Position numbers and translations under genes: made by a program. Positions 1-9,684 of a DNA stretch of 64,000 bases are shown in pieces (position 1 is the first letter of the stretch; each line of letters begins with the position of its first letter). The stretch lies in NCBI RefSeq assembly GCF_900312675.1, contig NZ_OMPC01000009.1:558001-622000 (forward strand). Reading direction: 5' to 3'. The notes beneath the pieces are model-generated. The model was given only the letters and a program-made list of their open reading frames with translations. It searched no databases and had not been told where the DNA came from. Source of the stretch: Aliivibrio sp. EL58. Its GTDB lineage: Bacteria; Pseudomonadota; Gammaproteobacteria; Enterobacterales; Vibrionaceae.

Positions 1-1
1 T

Positions 2-625
2 CAAAAAGAAATCGAAGCTCCGATTATTGAACCTGAGCATTCTGTTCATTGTGGGCATTGTCACTTTACTCAACAAAAAGGCAGCCATTGTATTCGCTGC
101 TCTCGCCCTATTCACGCGCGAAAACCAAACTCTATCCAAAAAACATGGACTTACCTGATCACGGCAGCCATTTTTATTATTCCAGCCAACATTCTTTCCA
201 TTTCTATTTTATTAACTAATGGAAAGAGATTAGAAGACACGATTTTCTCTGGGGTTGCCGGATTAATTAGAACCGATATGTACGGTATTGCCATTATTAT
301 ATTTGTTGCCAGTATTGTGGTTCCTGTTGCTAAGATCTTAGGTCTTGGCTACCTACTATTATGTGTTCAATTCAAACGCAGCATATTTCACCGCCAACGA
401 ATGTCTATTTATGTGGCAGTAAAATGGATTGGTAAATGGTCAGTCATGGATTTATTCGTAATTTCTATTATGATGACATTGATTGATCGCGGACAAATTT
501 TAGATTTTACCCCAGGCCTTGGTGCCGTTGCCTTCGGACTAGTTGTGGTATTCACCATGCTGGCCGCTGAAAGTTTTGATTCTCGTCTGATTTGGGATAA
601 TTATGAACGAACCGAAAAATCTTGA
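2..625 (+). CDS. letA: LetA/YebS-type inner membrane protein, C-terminal part (5' end outside window)
   Basis: The open frame runs from the window edge to a TGA at 623-625, so this is the C-terminal part only (about 207 residues). It starts in a zinc-ribbon-like segment with two CxxC pairs (CGHC and CIRC), followed by four strongly hydrophobic segments. That matches the second half of PqiA/LetA proteins, which duplicate a zinc-ribbon plus four-TM unit. LetA is the inner-membrane partner of the MCE protein LetB in lipid transport between the two membranes. The downstream letB gene overlaps its last 23 nt, supporting a coupled letAB operon. The identification is firm from the overlap with letB plus the Cys pattern; the N-terminal half cannot be judged. 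Confidence 0.85.
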   Translation, partial: QKEIEAPIIEPEHSVHCGHCHFTQQKGSHCIRCSRPIHARKPNSIQKTWTYLITAAIFIIPANILSISILLTNGKRLEDTIFSGVAGLIRTDMYGIAIIIFVASIVVPVAKILGLGYLLLCVQFKRSIFHRQRMSIYVAVKWIGKWSVMDLFVISIMMTLIDRGQILDFTPGLGAVAFGLVVVFTMLAAESFDSRLIWDNYERTEKS

Positions 626-3239
626 TTCTACTGTTGAACAAGTAAACATCAAAAATGAACGCGGTATCTCACCATTGTGGATACTGCCTCTACTTGCTCT
701 CTGTCTTGGTGGATGGCTAGTCTACTCTGCCATTATTGAAGCGGGTCAACGTGTTCAAATCTATTTTGATGACGCGCAAGGACTAATAGCAGGCCGAACA
801 ACTATTCGTTATCAGGGTCTTGAAGTGGGTATGGTTAAAAACATCACCTTATCTAAAGATCTCTCTAATATTTACGTTGATGCTGATATTTATCCCGAAG
901 CTGCCGATCTTTTAAAAGATAACACTCAATTTTGGTTGGTTAAACCGCAAGCATCATTAACAGGTATCTCAGGATTAGATGCTTTAGTTTCTGGTAACTA
1001 TATTGCAATTTTACCGGGAACTGGTGAAGCAAAAACTAAATTCACCGCATTGGCAAACTCACCTGCAATTCAACCTGATTCCACTGGTTTAAGCGTAACT
1101 CTTCGCTCTAAGGATTTAGGTTCAATTTCTGTTGGTTCAAAAATCTATTATAAAAAAATCCCTATTGGGGAAGTCTATAACTTTAAACTCGATCATAAAA
1201 GCGATAACGTTAGAATTAAAGTGCTTATCCAAGAAGAATATTCGCATTTAATTACATCAAAAAGTCGTTTCTGGAATGCCAGTGGCATTGGCGCAAGCGT
1301 TGGCTTTAATGGCGTAGATGTTCAACTTGAAAGTTTGTCAGCATTAATTGGTGGTGCTATTGCGGTGGACTCACCCGATGATGGTGCCGAGATAGAAAAC
1401 GGCAAAGAGTTCCGTCTATACAGTAATATCAAAACGGCTGGTCGCGGTATTTCAATCAAGATCACTCTGCCTGACAATAATCAAATCAGCCCTAATGGAT
1501 CAGCCATTATGTATCGTGGCCTTGAAATAGGCCAAATAAACAGTTTAAAGCTGTCTGATGATAAAAAAGACATCATTGCTTCTGCAACGGTTGAGCCTGC
1601 ATTCACAGATTACTTAAATGATGGATCTCGCTTTGTATTAGAAGAAGCAAAGCTGGGCTTATCCGGCGTTGAAAACATTGGTAATCTCGTTCGTGGCAAT
1701 TTCCTTACCTTAATCCCAGGTAGCGGTGATAAATCACGTGCATTTACAGCCATTCGAAAACAAGAACTGATTAAACAAGATGCAAAAGCACTCACCTTTT
1801 CATTATACGCAGACCGCTCTTTTGGGTTAACACCAGATACTGCAATCTCATATAAAGGAATAAAAGTAGGTTCAGTGACTCATGTGGCATTGGTTAATGA
1901 CAGAGTAAAATTTGATGTCATGATCCTTGAAAAATATAAGCATCTAATCAAATCAAACAATAAATTCTTTGTCTCTGGCAGTGTATCTGCTGAGCTAACT
2001 GATTCCGGTGTAAATATTGATATTCCACCAACTCAGGCACTGATCTCTGGCTCTATAAGCTTTACTAGTGAAGGCAAAGGCTACAAACAAAAAAGCTACA
2101 CTTTATTTAAAAACAATTCATTAGCTGAATTAGCGCAATTCAAAACAGAAAAAAGTACTGAACTGACTCTGTTTAGCTCTGAATTACCGCCTATTACTAA
2201 AAACAGTCCTATCCTTTATCGTAACCTCGTCGTGGGTAAAGTAACCGATTTTGATTTGGGTAATGATGGCGTAAATATTAAAATCAATATTGAAAAGCAA
2301 TACGCTCATCTAATTAAAGATAATACGGTCTTTTGGAATTACTCTGGTGTAAATGTAGAAGCAAGTTTGAGTGGCGTGAACATTCAAGCAGCTCCACTGA
2401 TGTCGATGATCCGTGGTGGTATTGGCTTTGATAATATGCAAGGCGTAGAAAACAAATTAGGTAAAAAGTGGAAGCTCTACTCAAACCTATCAGAAGCTCA
2501 AGAGTTTGGCCGAATCATTGCCTTTACTGCGAAAGACAGTAATTCAATATCTAAAGGAACACTGATTAAATATAAAGGCGTCTCTGTCGGTGAAGTCAGT
2601 AAAGTATCACCAAACTTTAAGCAGAGTAATGTTTATATACAGGCTCGTATTTACCCTGAATATGTAAACCAAATTGCTATTTCAGGCAGTCACTTCTGGG
2701 TCGTAAAACCAAGTATTAGCCTATCTGGTGCTGAAAATCTTGATACCTTATTAGGTAGCTACATTCAAGTAACTCCAGGAAAGGGAAAAACAAAAACTCA
2801 ATTTTTACTCACTGACCAATCTCAAGGTGACACATTAGCGACTTATACTCTTGAGTCCATCACTCGAGGTTCAGTCAAAGTCGGAACCCCTATCCTATTT
2901 AGAGAAATGGAAGTTGGCGAAGTAACCGATGTTCGATTAGGCGATTTATCTGACCGTGTTATTTTCACTATCGGTGTCAATCCAGATTTCAGTTATCTTG
3001 TGCGCCAAAATACAGTGTTTTGGAATGTATCAGGGGTGAATATGTCTATTGGATTAAGTGGAGCAAAAGTTCAAGCGGGTACTGTAGATAGTATCTTACG
3101 TGGCGGCATTGCCTTCTCCACTCCTGATGATGAAGAGTTGCAACCACAAGCAAAAGAAAATAAATCGTATCTACTGTATAAAACAGCAGAAGAAGATTGG
3201 CCATTGTGGAATGCAGCCATTCCTAATCCAAACAAATAA
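603..3239 (+). CDS. letB: LetB/YebT MCE-domain lipid transport tunnel protein
   Basis: An 878-residue protein with one N-terminal membrane anchor (about residues 24-45, after a short cytosolic stretch) and seven successive MCE repeats. I see seven copies of the core pattern, a G/S-x-x-V/I-x-Y-[RK]-G/N-[LIV]-x-VG-x-V segment, starting near residues 57, 170, 290, 405, 525, 645 and 765. Seven MCE domains is the number in E. coli LetB (YebT), whereas PqiB has three. LetB stacks its MCE rings into a periplasm-spanning tunnel for phospholipids. The ATG at 603 overlaps the letA end by 23 nt, so the two are probably translationally coupled. A strong terminator follows directly. Confidence 0.93.
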   Translation: MNEPKNLDSTVEQVNIKNERGISPLWILPLLALCLGGWLVYSAIIEAGQRVQIYFDDAQGLIAGRTTIRYQGLEVGMVKNITLSKDLSNIYVDADIYPEAADLLKDNTQFWLVKPQASLTGISGLDALVSGNYIAILPGTGEAKTKFTALANSPAIQPDSTGLSVTLRSKDLGSISVGSKIYYKKIPIGEVYNFKLDHKSDNVRIKVLIQEEYSHLITSKSRFWNASGIGASVGFNGVDVQLESLSALIGGAIAVDSPDDGAEIENGKEFRLYSNIKTAGRGISIKITLPDNNQISPNGSAIMYRGLEIGQINSLKLSDDKKDIIASATVEPAFTDYLNDGSRFVLEEAKLGLSGVENIGNLVRGNFLTLIPGSGDKSRAFTAIRKQELIKQDAKALTFSLYADRSFGLTPDTAISYKGIKVGSVTHVALVNDRVKFDVMILEKYKHLIKSNNKFFVSGSVSAELTDSGVNIDIPPTQALISGSISFTSEGKGYKQKSYTLFKNNSLAELAQFKTEKSTELTLFSSELPPITKNSPILYRNLVVGKVTDFDLGNDGVNIKINIEKQYAHLIKDNTVFWNYSGVNVEASLSGVNIQAAPLMSMIRGGIGFDNMQGVENKLGKKWKLYSNLSEAQEFGRIIAFTAKDSNSISKGTLIKYKGVSVGEVSKVSPNFKQSNVYIQARIYPEYVNQIAISGSHFWVVKPSISLSGAENLDTLLGSYIQVTPGKGKTKTQFLLTDQSQGDTLATYTLESITRGSVKVGTPILFREMEVGEVTDVRLGDLSDRVIFTIGVNPDFSYLVRQNTVFWNVSGVNMSIGLSGAKVQAGTVDSILRGGIAFSTPDDEELQPQAKENKSYLLYKTAEEDWPLWNAAIPNPNK

Positions 3240-3248
3240 TCAAATTCA

Positions 3249-3280
3249 GGCAGCCAATCTTCACATTGGCTGCCTTTTTT
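3249..3280 (+). terminator. Rho-independent terminator of letAB
   Basis: A perfect 10-bp stem (3249-3258 with 3265-3274), a 6-nt loop and six T residues, starting 9 nt after the letB stop codon. Confidence 0.9.
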
Positions 3281-3383
3281 AATTTAAGTCCTTAATTTTC
3301 CCTATAACTACAGATTCCATTTAGACAACAGCACTAATTGCGTTTACACTCCCTGCCATAACATCATCCTATGAGATTCATCC

Positions 3384-4805
3384 GTGCACGATAATATTTT
3401 TCTACCTGAAGCCTTCCTAACACAAGTGCAAGAAACCATGCCTTCCCACCTTTCAATGGAAGACTTTGTTGCCGCTTGTAAGCGCCCTTTACGCCGTAGC
3501 ATTCGCGTTAATACATTAAAAAACAGCGTAGAAGAATTCAAACAACGTGCCGATGAAAAGCAATGGCTACTAGAGCCTGTGCCTTGGTGTGATACTGGAT
3601 TTTGGATCACAAGGCCAGAAACAGACACAGTAAAATTAGGCAGCACTGCCGAACACATGTCTGGATTATTCTATATCCAAGAAGCCAGTTCTATGATGCC
3701 AGTAACAGCATTATTAAAAGACAATGATAGTATTGAGATGGCTTTAGATATGGCCTCTGCGCCTGGATCTAAAACCACACAACTTGCTGCTGGCATGAAA
3801 AATCAAGGAGCATTAGTTGCCAATGAGTTTTCATCAAGCCGTGTAAAAGTATTGTGCTCTAACGTACAACGTTGTGGTGTAAGTAACGTTGCTCTGACTC
3901 ATTTTGATGGTCGCGTTTTCGGCGGTTGGTTACCAGAAACCTTTGATTCTATTTTATTAGATGCGCCTTGTTCTGGTGAAGGAACAATTCGTAAAGACCC
4001 AGATGCAATGCACAACTGGAGCCCTGAATCAGTTATCGAAATTGGTGATACTCAACGCGACCTAATTGAGAGTGCCTTTCACGCCCTTAAACCTGGCGGC
4101 GTAATGGTCTACTCAACTTGTACATTGAATCATCAAGAAAACCAGAATATTTGCCATCACTTAGTCGAACAGTTTGGTGACGCGGTCACGTTTGAACCAT
4201 TAGGTGATCTTTTTGAGAATGCAGAAAAAGCATTAACACAAGAAGGCTTCTTACACATTTACCCACAGATCTTTGATAGCGAAGGATTCTTCGTCGCAAA
4301 GATTCGTAAAAATTCAGCAACGACACCTCCTGAAGTGAAAAAACGCTTAGGTAAATTCCCATTTGTGGCGGCATCAAGTAAAGAAGCCAAAGATATTGAA
4401 GCAGAATTACAATCAACCCTAGCGCTGACTATTCCAGAAGCAAATGAGCTATGGATCCGAGACAAAGAGGTATGGGCTTTTCCAAAACGAATGAAACCAT
4501 TAATTGGTGAAATGCGTTACCACCGCATTGGTTTTAAACTGGCAGAAACTCATAAGAAAGGCTATCGCTGGCAACATGAAGCTATCATGGCATTAGTGAC
4601 AGCAAGTAATCCTACTGCTACGGAATTAACAATAGAAGAAGCTCGTGAATGGTATATGGGCCGTGACGTTCGCCCTGAATCAGTAGGTAAAGGGGAAACG
4701 ATCGTAACTTACTCTGGCGCCGTCATTGGATTAGGCAAATGGGTAGGAAACCGAATTAAAAATGGACTTCCTAGAGAATTAGTTAGAGATGGTAATTTAT
4801 TCTAG
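3384..4805 (+). CDS. rsmF: 16S rRNA m5C1407 methyltransferase RsmF (YebU)
   Basis: RsmF uses SAM to methylate C5 of cytosine 1407 in 16S rRNA. The 473-residue length and order fit the family. An N-terminal RNA-binding part ([12 protein letters not shown], near residue 33) precedes the SAM-binding motif [14 protein letters not shown] (about 121-134), the PCS motif in [11 protein letters not shown] (about 192-202) and the catalytic TC motif in [12 protein letters not shown] (about 237-248). The C-terminal part is the PUA-like extension typical of YebU. The start is a GTG at 3384; an ATG 13 nt upstream is out of frame and stops at once. It follows letAB as in enterobacteria (yebS-yebT-yebU), but with a terminator between. 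Confidence 0.94.
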   Translation: MHDNIFLPEAFLTQVQETMPSHLSMEDFVAACKRPLRRSIRVNTLKNSVEEFKQRADEKQWLLEPVPWCDTGFWITRPETDTVKLGSTAEHMSGLFYIQEASSMMPVTALLKDNDSIEMALDMASAPGSKTTQLAAGMKNQGALVANEFSSSRVKVLCSNVQRCGVSNVALTHFDGRVFGGWLPETFDSILLDAPCSGEGTIRKDPDAMHNWSPESVIEIGDTQRDLIESAFHALKPGGVMVYSTCTLNHQENQNICHHLVEQFGDAVTFEPLGDLFENAEKALTQEGFLHIYPQIFDSEGFFVAKIRKNSATTPPEVKKRLGKFPFVAASSKEAKDIEAELQSTLALTIPEANELWIRDKEVWAFPKRMKPLIGEMRYHRIGFKLAETHKKGYRWQHEAIMALVTASNPTATELTIEEAREWYMGRDVRPESVGKGETIVTYSGAVIGLGKWVGNRIKNGLPRELVRDGNLF

Positions 4806-4885
4806 TTAACCAACTTATGCCCATCGTACTGTTTAAGGAATTAAGATAAACTGTACGGTGGGTTATATACAACTGAATTGGGAAC

Positions 4886-6070
4886 ATGGACATGCCTTCA
4901 CAGTATAGAATAAATAGAATTGTTGATATCGGGGATACTCTACATCGTTGTGGCTGTGCTCCCTATAAAGTAGAACGTTACACTACCTTTTACGCCAATA
5001 AATATGGCGTTAATTGTATGATCCAAGCAACACCAACTTCAATTAACTATCAATTTCCTGATGACAATAACGCCGTCATCATGAAACGTCATAAACCCGC
5101 AAGTATTGATTTGGGTTTACTCGCAAATACCATCATTCAATTACAGCAACCATTAACCCCTATCCCACTAGCTCCAGCCGAAGGGATCTCTTACCCTTCA
5201 TGGGCAATTGCTTTAGCTAATACTTGTATTCCCCCTGCCTTTCTTATGTTGGTTGGATCAACATACGAAGCTTTATGTGTCAGCTTTTTACTTGGTTTTT
5301 TAGTCTGGTTGTCTCAAGTTTTTTGTAGTAAACGTCGTAGTATTGCTGTTGAGTTTTTTGGCGCCTTAATTGTTGCCTTTACTGTTGCGTTTATTGCTAG
5401 CCTTGGTGTCCCAATTCCCATTCTTGGGCTTTGTATCGCCGCCGTGGTTCTTTTTGTTCCCGGACTCTCCATCTCAAATGCTCTAGAGTGTTTAGCTTTT
5501 AATGATCTCGTCTCTGGTACTAGCTTACTTGGCCAGTGCTTTCTCACTTTAATAAAACTTCTTATTGGGATCATTATTGGTTTACACATTGGCGAAGCTA
5601 TTTTTGGCACAGCCGAATCTATTGATTATCAAAACGAATTCCCAATATGGCTACAAATACTAGGTTTACCGATTATTTCATTCTCATTAGGCGTAATGTT
5701 TAAAGCCCGCCCTATTGATACAGTTTATAGTTTACCTGTAGCGGTATTAGGCATGTGGGGACCATTTTATCTTGGCTTTGATGGTGGCTGGGTTGTCGGT
5801 ACATGGGTTACAACCGTATTAATCACACTTTATGGTACTTGGATTGCTAGGCGGTTAAACCTAACTGGGATCATATTCATCGTACAAGGGATCATTATTC
5901 TTGTTCCGGGAAGTCGTGTCTTAGTGAGTGCAAGCCAAAGTGTGTTTGAGCAATCCATACTTCCTATTCCTAGTATTGGATTATCCGCTCTGTTTATGTT
6001 CTCTGCTATTGTTGCAGGGCAAATTACCGCTTATTCAATTTACTCACCCAAAATCGAGCGAGATTTATAA
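4886..6070 (+). CDS. ThrE-type threonine/serine exporter-like membrane protein (fused YjjP-YjjB type)
   Basis: A 394-residue polytopic membrane protein. The N-terminal 110 residues are soluble and resemble the YjjP/ThrE cytosolic domain (GDTLHRCGCAPYKVERY, near residue 17). About ten hydrophobic segments follow. In E. coli the two halves are separate genes (yjjP and yjjB); here one polypeptide covers both, as in Corynebacterium ThrE. The usual family role is export of threonine, serine or small dicarboxylates; the substrate here is not shown by the sequence. An internal ATG two codons later is an alternative start. It appears to be a single-gene unit. Confidence 0.75.
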   Translation: MDMPSQYRINRIVDIGDTLHRCGCAPYKVERYTTFYANKYGVNCMIQATPTSINYQFPDDNNAVIMKRHKPASIDLGLLANTIIQLQQPLTPIPLAPAEGISYPSWAIALANTCIPPAFLMLVGSTYEALCVSFLLGFLVWLSQVFCSKRRSIAVEFFGALIVAFTVAFIASLGVPIPILGLCIAAVVLFVPGLSISNALECLAFNDLVSGTSLLGQCFLTLIKLLIGIIIGLHIGEAIFGTAESIDYQNEFPIWLQILGLPIISFSLGVMFKARPIDTVYSLPVAVLGMWGPFYLGFDGGWVVGTWVTTVLITLYGTWIARRLNLTGIIFIVQGIIILVPGSRVLVSASQSVFEQSILPIPSIGLSALFMFSAIVAGQITAYSIYSPKIERDL

Positions 6071-6187
6071 TTTAAGCTCTTGTAATACCGACCACAATAA
6101 GTAACCCAAAATAGCGAAGAAAAAAGGCTTGAGAACAAGGTAACTTTTTCGAGAAATTTTTATTCTACAAGAAAAAATTAACGATAA

Positions 6188-6226
6188 TAAAAAGGCCAGA
6201 TATTAAATAATAACTGGCCTTTTCTT
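6188..6226 (-). terminator. Terminator between thrE-like gene and efpL (bidirectional form)
   Basis: A 9-bp stem (6191-6199 with 6214-6222). It is flanked by A residues on the left and T residues on the right, so it can act on either strand. It lies 37 nt past the efpL stop. Confidence 0.75.
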
Positions 6227-6262
6227 TAATTTTAGCAGTGTAAAACATGCTGTTTAAAGCGA

Positions 6263-6829
6263 TTAAGCACGGCTCATGAACTTGTGTTCAGTCGTGTTGA
6301 TTTTCACTTTCTCGCCATTAGCAATGTACTCTGGAACCTGTACAGTTAAACCAGTTGTCATTGTCGCTGGTTTAGTACGAGCACTTGCAGAAGCGCCTTT
6401 AATTGAAGGCGCTGTATCAACAATAACTAAATCAACAGCTGAAGGTAATTCAATCGCAACTGGCGCACCATCAACGATTAAAATTTGTAGACCTTGAGTT
6501 TCTTCAGAGATGAAAAGTAACTCTTCTTCGATAGCTTCTTTGTTAAAGTTGTATGGCGTGTAATCTTCTGCATCCATGAATACATACTCATTACCATCAA
6601 CATAAGAGAAAGTTGCACTACGACGGCTAAAATCAGCTAAAGTGATAATATCATCTGCTTTAAAGCTCTCATCTGCTTTTGAACCAGTTGCAACATCATA
6701 CATACGCATGCGGAATAACGTTGCGCCAGCACGACCACTTGGTGTTAGCTTACTGATTTCTTTAACGAAAAATACTTTACCGTTGTGTTCAATTGCTGAA
6801 CCTTTTTTAATGTCACTTGCCTTTGGCAT
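6263..6829 (-). CDS. efpL: Elongation factor P-like protein EfpL (YeiP)
   Basis: An EF-P paralogue of 188 residues with three beta-barrel domains. It binds the ribosomal E site and relieves stalling at certain proline-containing motifs. The tip loop reads LTPSGRAGA, and the residue at the EF-P lysine position is Arg33, the hallmark of EfpL/YeiP as opposed to EF-P, which carries a modified Lys34. The C-terminal OB domain ends TEHKFMSRA. No modification enzyme lies nearby, which fits an unmodified arginine tip. It is monocistronic with its own terminator. Confidence 0.92.
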   Translation of the reverse strand: MPKASDIKKGSAIEHNGKVFFVKEISKLTPSGRAGATLFRMRMYDVATGSKADESFKADDIITLADFSRRSATFSYVDGNEYVFMDAEDYTPYNFNKEAIEEELLFISEETQGLQILIVDGAPVAIELPSAVDLVIVDTAPSIKGASASARTKPATMTTGLTVQVPEYIANGEKVKINTTEHKFMSRA

Positions 6830-6914
6830 GATAAAAAATCCATAAATAATTGGTGAGTGAAAAATACCATGAACTTTTTATATCTCCAATAATTATGTGA
6901 TAGAAACTCGCATT

Positions 6915-7796
6915 TTATAGCGCTTTATTTATCACTCGGCCTTGCTGCCATGAACGCAACATCATAATTGACGTATAAAGAACCACAAAGGCAACTAACC
7001 AAGCAAGCATATCCACATCAAGCGATTTCACAATAAATGCCGCAATTAACACGCCAATAGGACCGGTAATCGCCACCACTAAAGAGGCTCTTGAATTTAC
7101 GGCTTTCTGCTTAATAAAACCACCGGCAGAGAAGAAACATAAAAAAGCACATGAGCACATCATAATGGGAAATGCTGCTAATGGATTCATTCCTAATAAG
7201 TAAATCATCGTCATACACGGTGCGTATAAGCCAATCCCTACTGTCATTAATGCGCCAAAAATAAAGTTCCCAACGATACCGATAACCAATTTCTCACCAC
7301 TTAATCCCAACGCTTCACCACCTAATGGAAATAAATCTAAACGACCAGCAAACATAAGAAACGCAACAATCAACAAGGCACCAGCCATGATCAAACGGAT
7401 CAACTGACGGTCAAAATTTGATACTAACCGCGCTCCAACTGTCGCACCAGCACACGCCGCAATAATTAAACTAAGCAGTGTCGTTAAGTCCACATTAACC
7501 GCAGTAAGGAAAATTAAGGCTTGAAACACAGTCGCCATGGTTGCTTGAGCGTTCAAGGTTCCCGGTAAAACTTTGTCATCTATTAAATTAAACTGCTTAT
7601 ATCCAGCGGTTTTAATAGCAAAACTTCCCACGCCAAGAGTGTCACAAAAATTTGCAAACCCACCAATAAGGCCAATCGCCCATATATTAGTGTCTTTTTC
7701 TGAGGCCTTCTTCTTTAACCATAATGAGACAAGCATAAAAAGAAATGTTAGGCCTCCAATAACAAGACCTATTTGTAAAAGTAATAAAACAGTCAT
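6915..7796 (-). CDS. TSUP (TauE/SafE) family permease
   Basis: A 293-residue inner-membrane protein with about eight hydrophobic segments. Two repeated glycine-rich halves are visible: GLIGGFANFCDTLGVGSFAIKT near the N terminus and GIVGNFIFGALMTVGIGLYAP in the middle. These are typical of sulfite exporter TauE/SafE permeases, which move sulfite, sulfoacetate or related anions. Length and topology are normal. No sulfur-metabolism gene is adjacent, so the substrate is unknown. It is separated from efpL by 85 bp and shares a long AT-rich upstream region with the divergent MATE gene. Confidence 0.8.
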   Translation of the reverse strand: MTVLLLLQIGLVIGGLTFLFMLVSLWLKKKASEKDTNIWAIGLIGGFANFCDTLGVGSFAIKTAGYKQFNLIDDKVLPGTLNAQATMATVFQALIFLTAVNVDLTTLLSLIIAACAGATVGARLVSNFDRQLIRLIMAGALLIVAFLMFAGRLDLFPLGGEALGLSGEKLVIGIVGNFIFGALMTVGIGLYAPCMTMIYLLGMNPLAAFPIMMCSCAFLCFFSAGGFIKQKAVNSRASLVVAITGPIGVLIAAFIVKSLDVDMLAWLVAFVVLYTSIMMLRSWQQGRVINKAL

Positions 7797-8169
7797 TAAT
7801 ACATCACATCGCTGAAATAATGCCGAGAATAGTAATTCAGATTAATGATAAAAACCAGAGCATCCCTTATGCACTAAAGGGTTAGCCTATTTAATAGATA
7901 ACAATAATTTCATCTCTTTTACATTTAATTACGGTGAAATTGATTGATTTAAGCTATTAAATAAATATCAACTTTACACATTTCATACTTATGTTTTTTT
8001 ACCGTTACTTTTAAAGTAATTTAATCAATTTCTTTGCAAAATAATGATGTTTTTGTTGGTTAATTTAATAAATAAAAATCGGTAATGCTAAAAAACAAAT
8101 ATTTCTATAATTTGATGCTAACTCTATTCACTATTTTTATCGATAGTTACTTAAATTAGTATACTATCC
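7797..8169. other. AT-rich divergent intergenic region
   Basis: No gene is supported here. It carries the promoters of the leftward TSUP gene and the rightward MATE gene. A plausible -10 box (TATACT, 8160-8165) faces the MATE gene, with only a weak -35 about 18 nt upstream. Confidence 0.5.
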
Positions 8170-8288
8170 AAAAACGAGTTCTAGCTCCCAGATTGTGAGA
8201 GTGAACTTCTTCAAAGTAGGCACCTTTAAACCTCCTTCCTAGCTGTATGGTGAAGAGCATCCACTCTTCCCTTTTTTAAGGACAAACT
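8170..8288 (+). promoter_or_regulatory. MATE gene leader with terminator just before the start codon (putative attenuator/riboswitch)
   Basis: The stem 8249-8257 / 8264-8271 (eight pairs with U8251 bulged, loop CATCCA) is followed by six T residues (8272-8277). The ribosome-binding sequence AAGGA (8278-8282) and the MATE ATG (8289) come immediately after. A rival pairing exists: 8207-8213 (TTCTTCA) with 8251-8257 (TGAAGAG), seven pairs including one G-U, would destroy the terminator stem. A 5' stem 8177-8181 / 8203-8207 can also form. This is the layout of a conditional transcription terminator. I do not recognise a known riboswitch class. Confidence 0.6.
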
Positions 8289-9632
8289 ATGCTTGATAAA
8301 AGCAACCCTATTGAACGCCGAATGCAGATCACGACATTAGCGTGGCCGATCCTAGTGGAAATTTTACTGCGTACTGCTATTAGTACCAGTGATGTATTCA
8401 TGTTGAGTGGCTATTCTGATTTGGCAGTATCGGCTATTGGAGTTATCTCTCAGATCATTTTCTTTTTAATGATCATTTCGATGATGGTAAGTACAGGTAC
8501 TGGCATTCTTATTGGTCAATATAATGGCTCCGGACGACCACTGCAATCAACCGATGTGGCGGTAGCCAGCGTTGTACTTGGTGGGATATTAGGACTTTGC
8601 CTCAGTTTGTTCGCCTTTTTTTCCGCGAATCCTATTGTCATCATGTATGGACTAGAAAGTGACGTTGCAACTTTTGCCTACGATTATTTGATCATTACTG
8701 GCTCTTTCACTTTAGCGGTAACCCTTGGTATTGTCTTCTCTACCATATTACGCAGTAATGGATATTCTCGAACACCAATGTTAGTAAACCTTCTCACTGG
8801 TGGGCTTAATATTATTGGTAATTACTGCGCCTTATACCAACCTTTTGGGTTACCCGTTTATGGTGTGCAAGGAGTGGCCATTGCTACTGCAGTTAGCCAA
8901 GTGATTAATACAATTATTTTATGGATAATGATCCATAGAAAACACATTGCACTGCCAATGATGAACTTTAAGAAAATACCGAAAGCAACCTATCAAAAGA
9001 TCATGCAAATTGGAGTGATGAATGCAGGTGAAATGCTTTCTTATAACTTGTCACAGATGGTCATTGTTTATCTAGTGGTTAAAATGGGCACCGCTTCACT
9101 AACCGCTTTTACCTACGCTCAAAATATTGCTCGAGTCTCTTTTGCTTTCGCATTAGCGGTTGGGCAAGCAAGCCAAATACAAACCAGCTATTACGTTGGA
9201 AAAAAATGGATTGAGCAAATCCTGACACGAGTTCAACTCTACTTTTTAGTCTCTTTTGCCGTGTCTGTTGCCCTTACTTGTATTGTCTTTTTCTTTCGCT
9301 ATGAATTGCTCGACCTATTCACGCAAGATCCAGAAGTCATAGCCTTAACCGCTGGTTTAATTGCAGGTTCTATCTTGGTGGAAGCAGGCCGGGTCTTTAA
9401 TCTTGTCTTCATATCCGCACTAAAAGGCGCAGGAGATATTAAGTTTCCAGTTCAATTAGGGATACTGAGCATGTGGGGAGTGGCAGTTAGCCTAACCTAC
9501 CTACTTGGCGTTCATTTTGGGTTTGGCGTACTAGGCGCATGGCTTGCATTAGCTGCAGATGAATGGGTTCGAGGAATAATTATGGTTCGCCGTTGGCGAT
9601 CGAAAGTATGGACTAAATTTAATCTTATCTAA
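8289..9632 (+). CDS. MATE family multidrug/cation efflux protein
   Basis: A 447-residue membrane protein with about twelve hydrophobic segments in two homologous halves, the normal size for a MATE transporter. The N-terminal segment LAWPILVEILLRTAISTSDV and the central STILRSNGYSRTPMLVNLL stretch are characteristic. MATE pumps export cationic drugs or metabolites using a Na+ or H+ gradient. The substrate is not evident. The ribosome-binding site AAGGA sits directly behind a leader terminator, so expression is probably gated by termination in the 5' UTR. A long inverted repeat follows the stop. Confidence 0.87.
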   Translation: MLDKSNPIERRMQITTLAWPILVEILLRTAISTSDVFMLSGYSDLAVSAIGVISQIIFFLMIISMMVSTGTGILIGQYNGSGRPLQSTDVAVASVVLGGILGLCLSLFAFFSANPIVIMYGLESDVATFAYDYLIITGSFTLAVTLGIVFSTILRSNGYSRTPMLVNLLTGGLNIIGNYCALYQPFGLPVYGVQGVAIATAVSQVINTIILWIMIHRKHIALPMMNFKKIPKATYQKIMQIGVMNAGEMLSYNLSQMVIVYLVVKMGTASLTAFTYAQNIARVSFAFALAVGQASQIQTSYYVGKKWIEQILTRVQLYFLVSFAVSVALTCIVFFFRYELLDLFTQDPEVIALTAGLIAGSILVEAGRVFNLVFISALKGAGDIKFPVQLGILSMWGVAVSLTYLLGVHFGFGVLGAWLALAADEWVRGIIMVRRWRSKVWTKFNLI

Positions 9633-9666
9633 ATAAAAATGGGCAAAGATGAATATCTTTGCCCAT
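9632..9666 (-). terminator. Terminator of the lipoprotein amidohydrolase
   Basis: A 12-bp perfect stem (9639-9650 with 9655-9666) and a 4-nt loop. Read leftwards it ends in a T-rich run, 18 nt past the stop of the 9685-11121 gene. It may also serve the rightward MATE gene. Confidence 0.8.
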
Positions 9667-9684
9667 GTTATTAATATCGTAAAA

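Noticed and set aside
8170-8220. preQ1-I riboswitch at GTTCTAGCTCC
   Set aside because: The hairpin start resembles preQ1-I, but the conserved A-rich tail and pseudoknot partner are absent.
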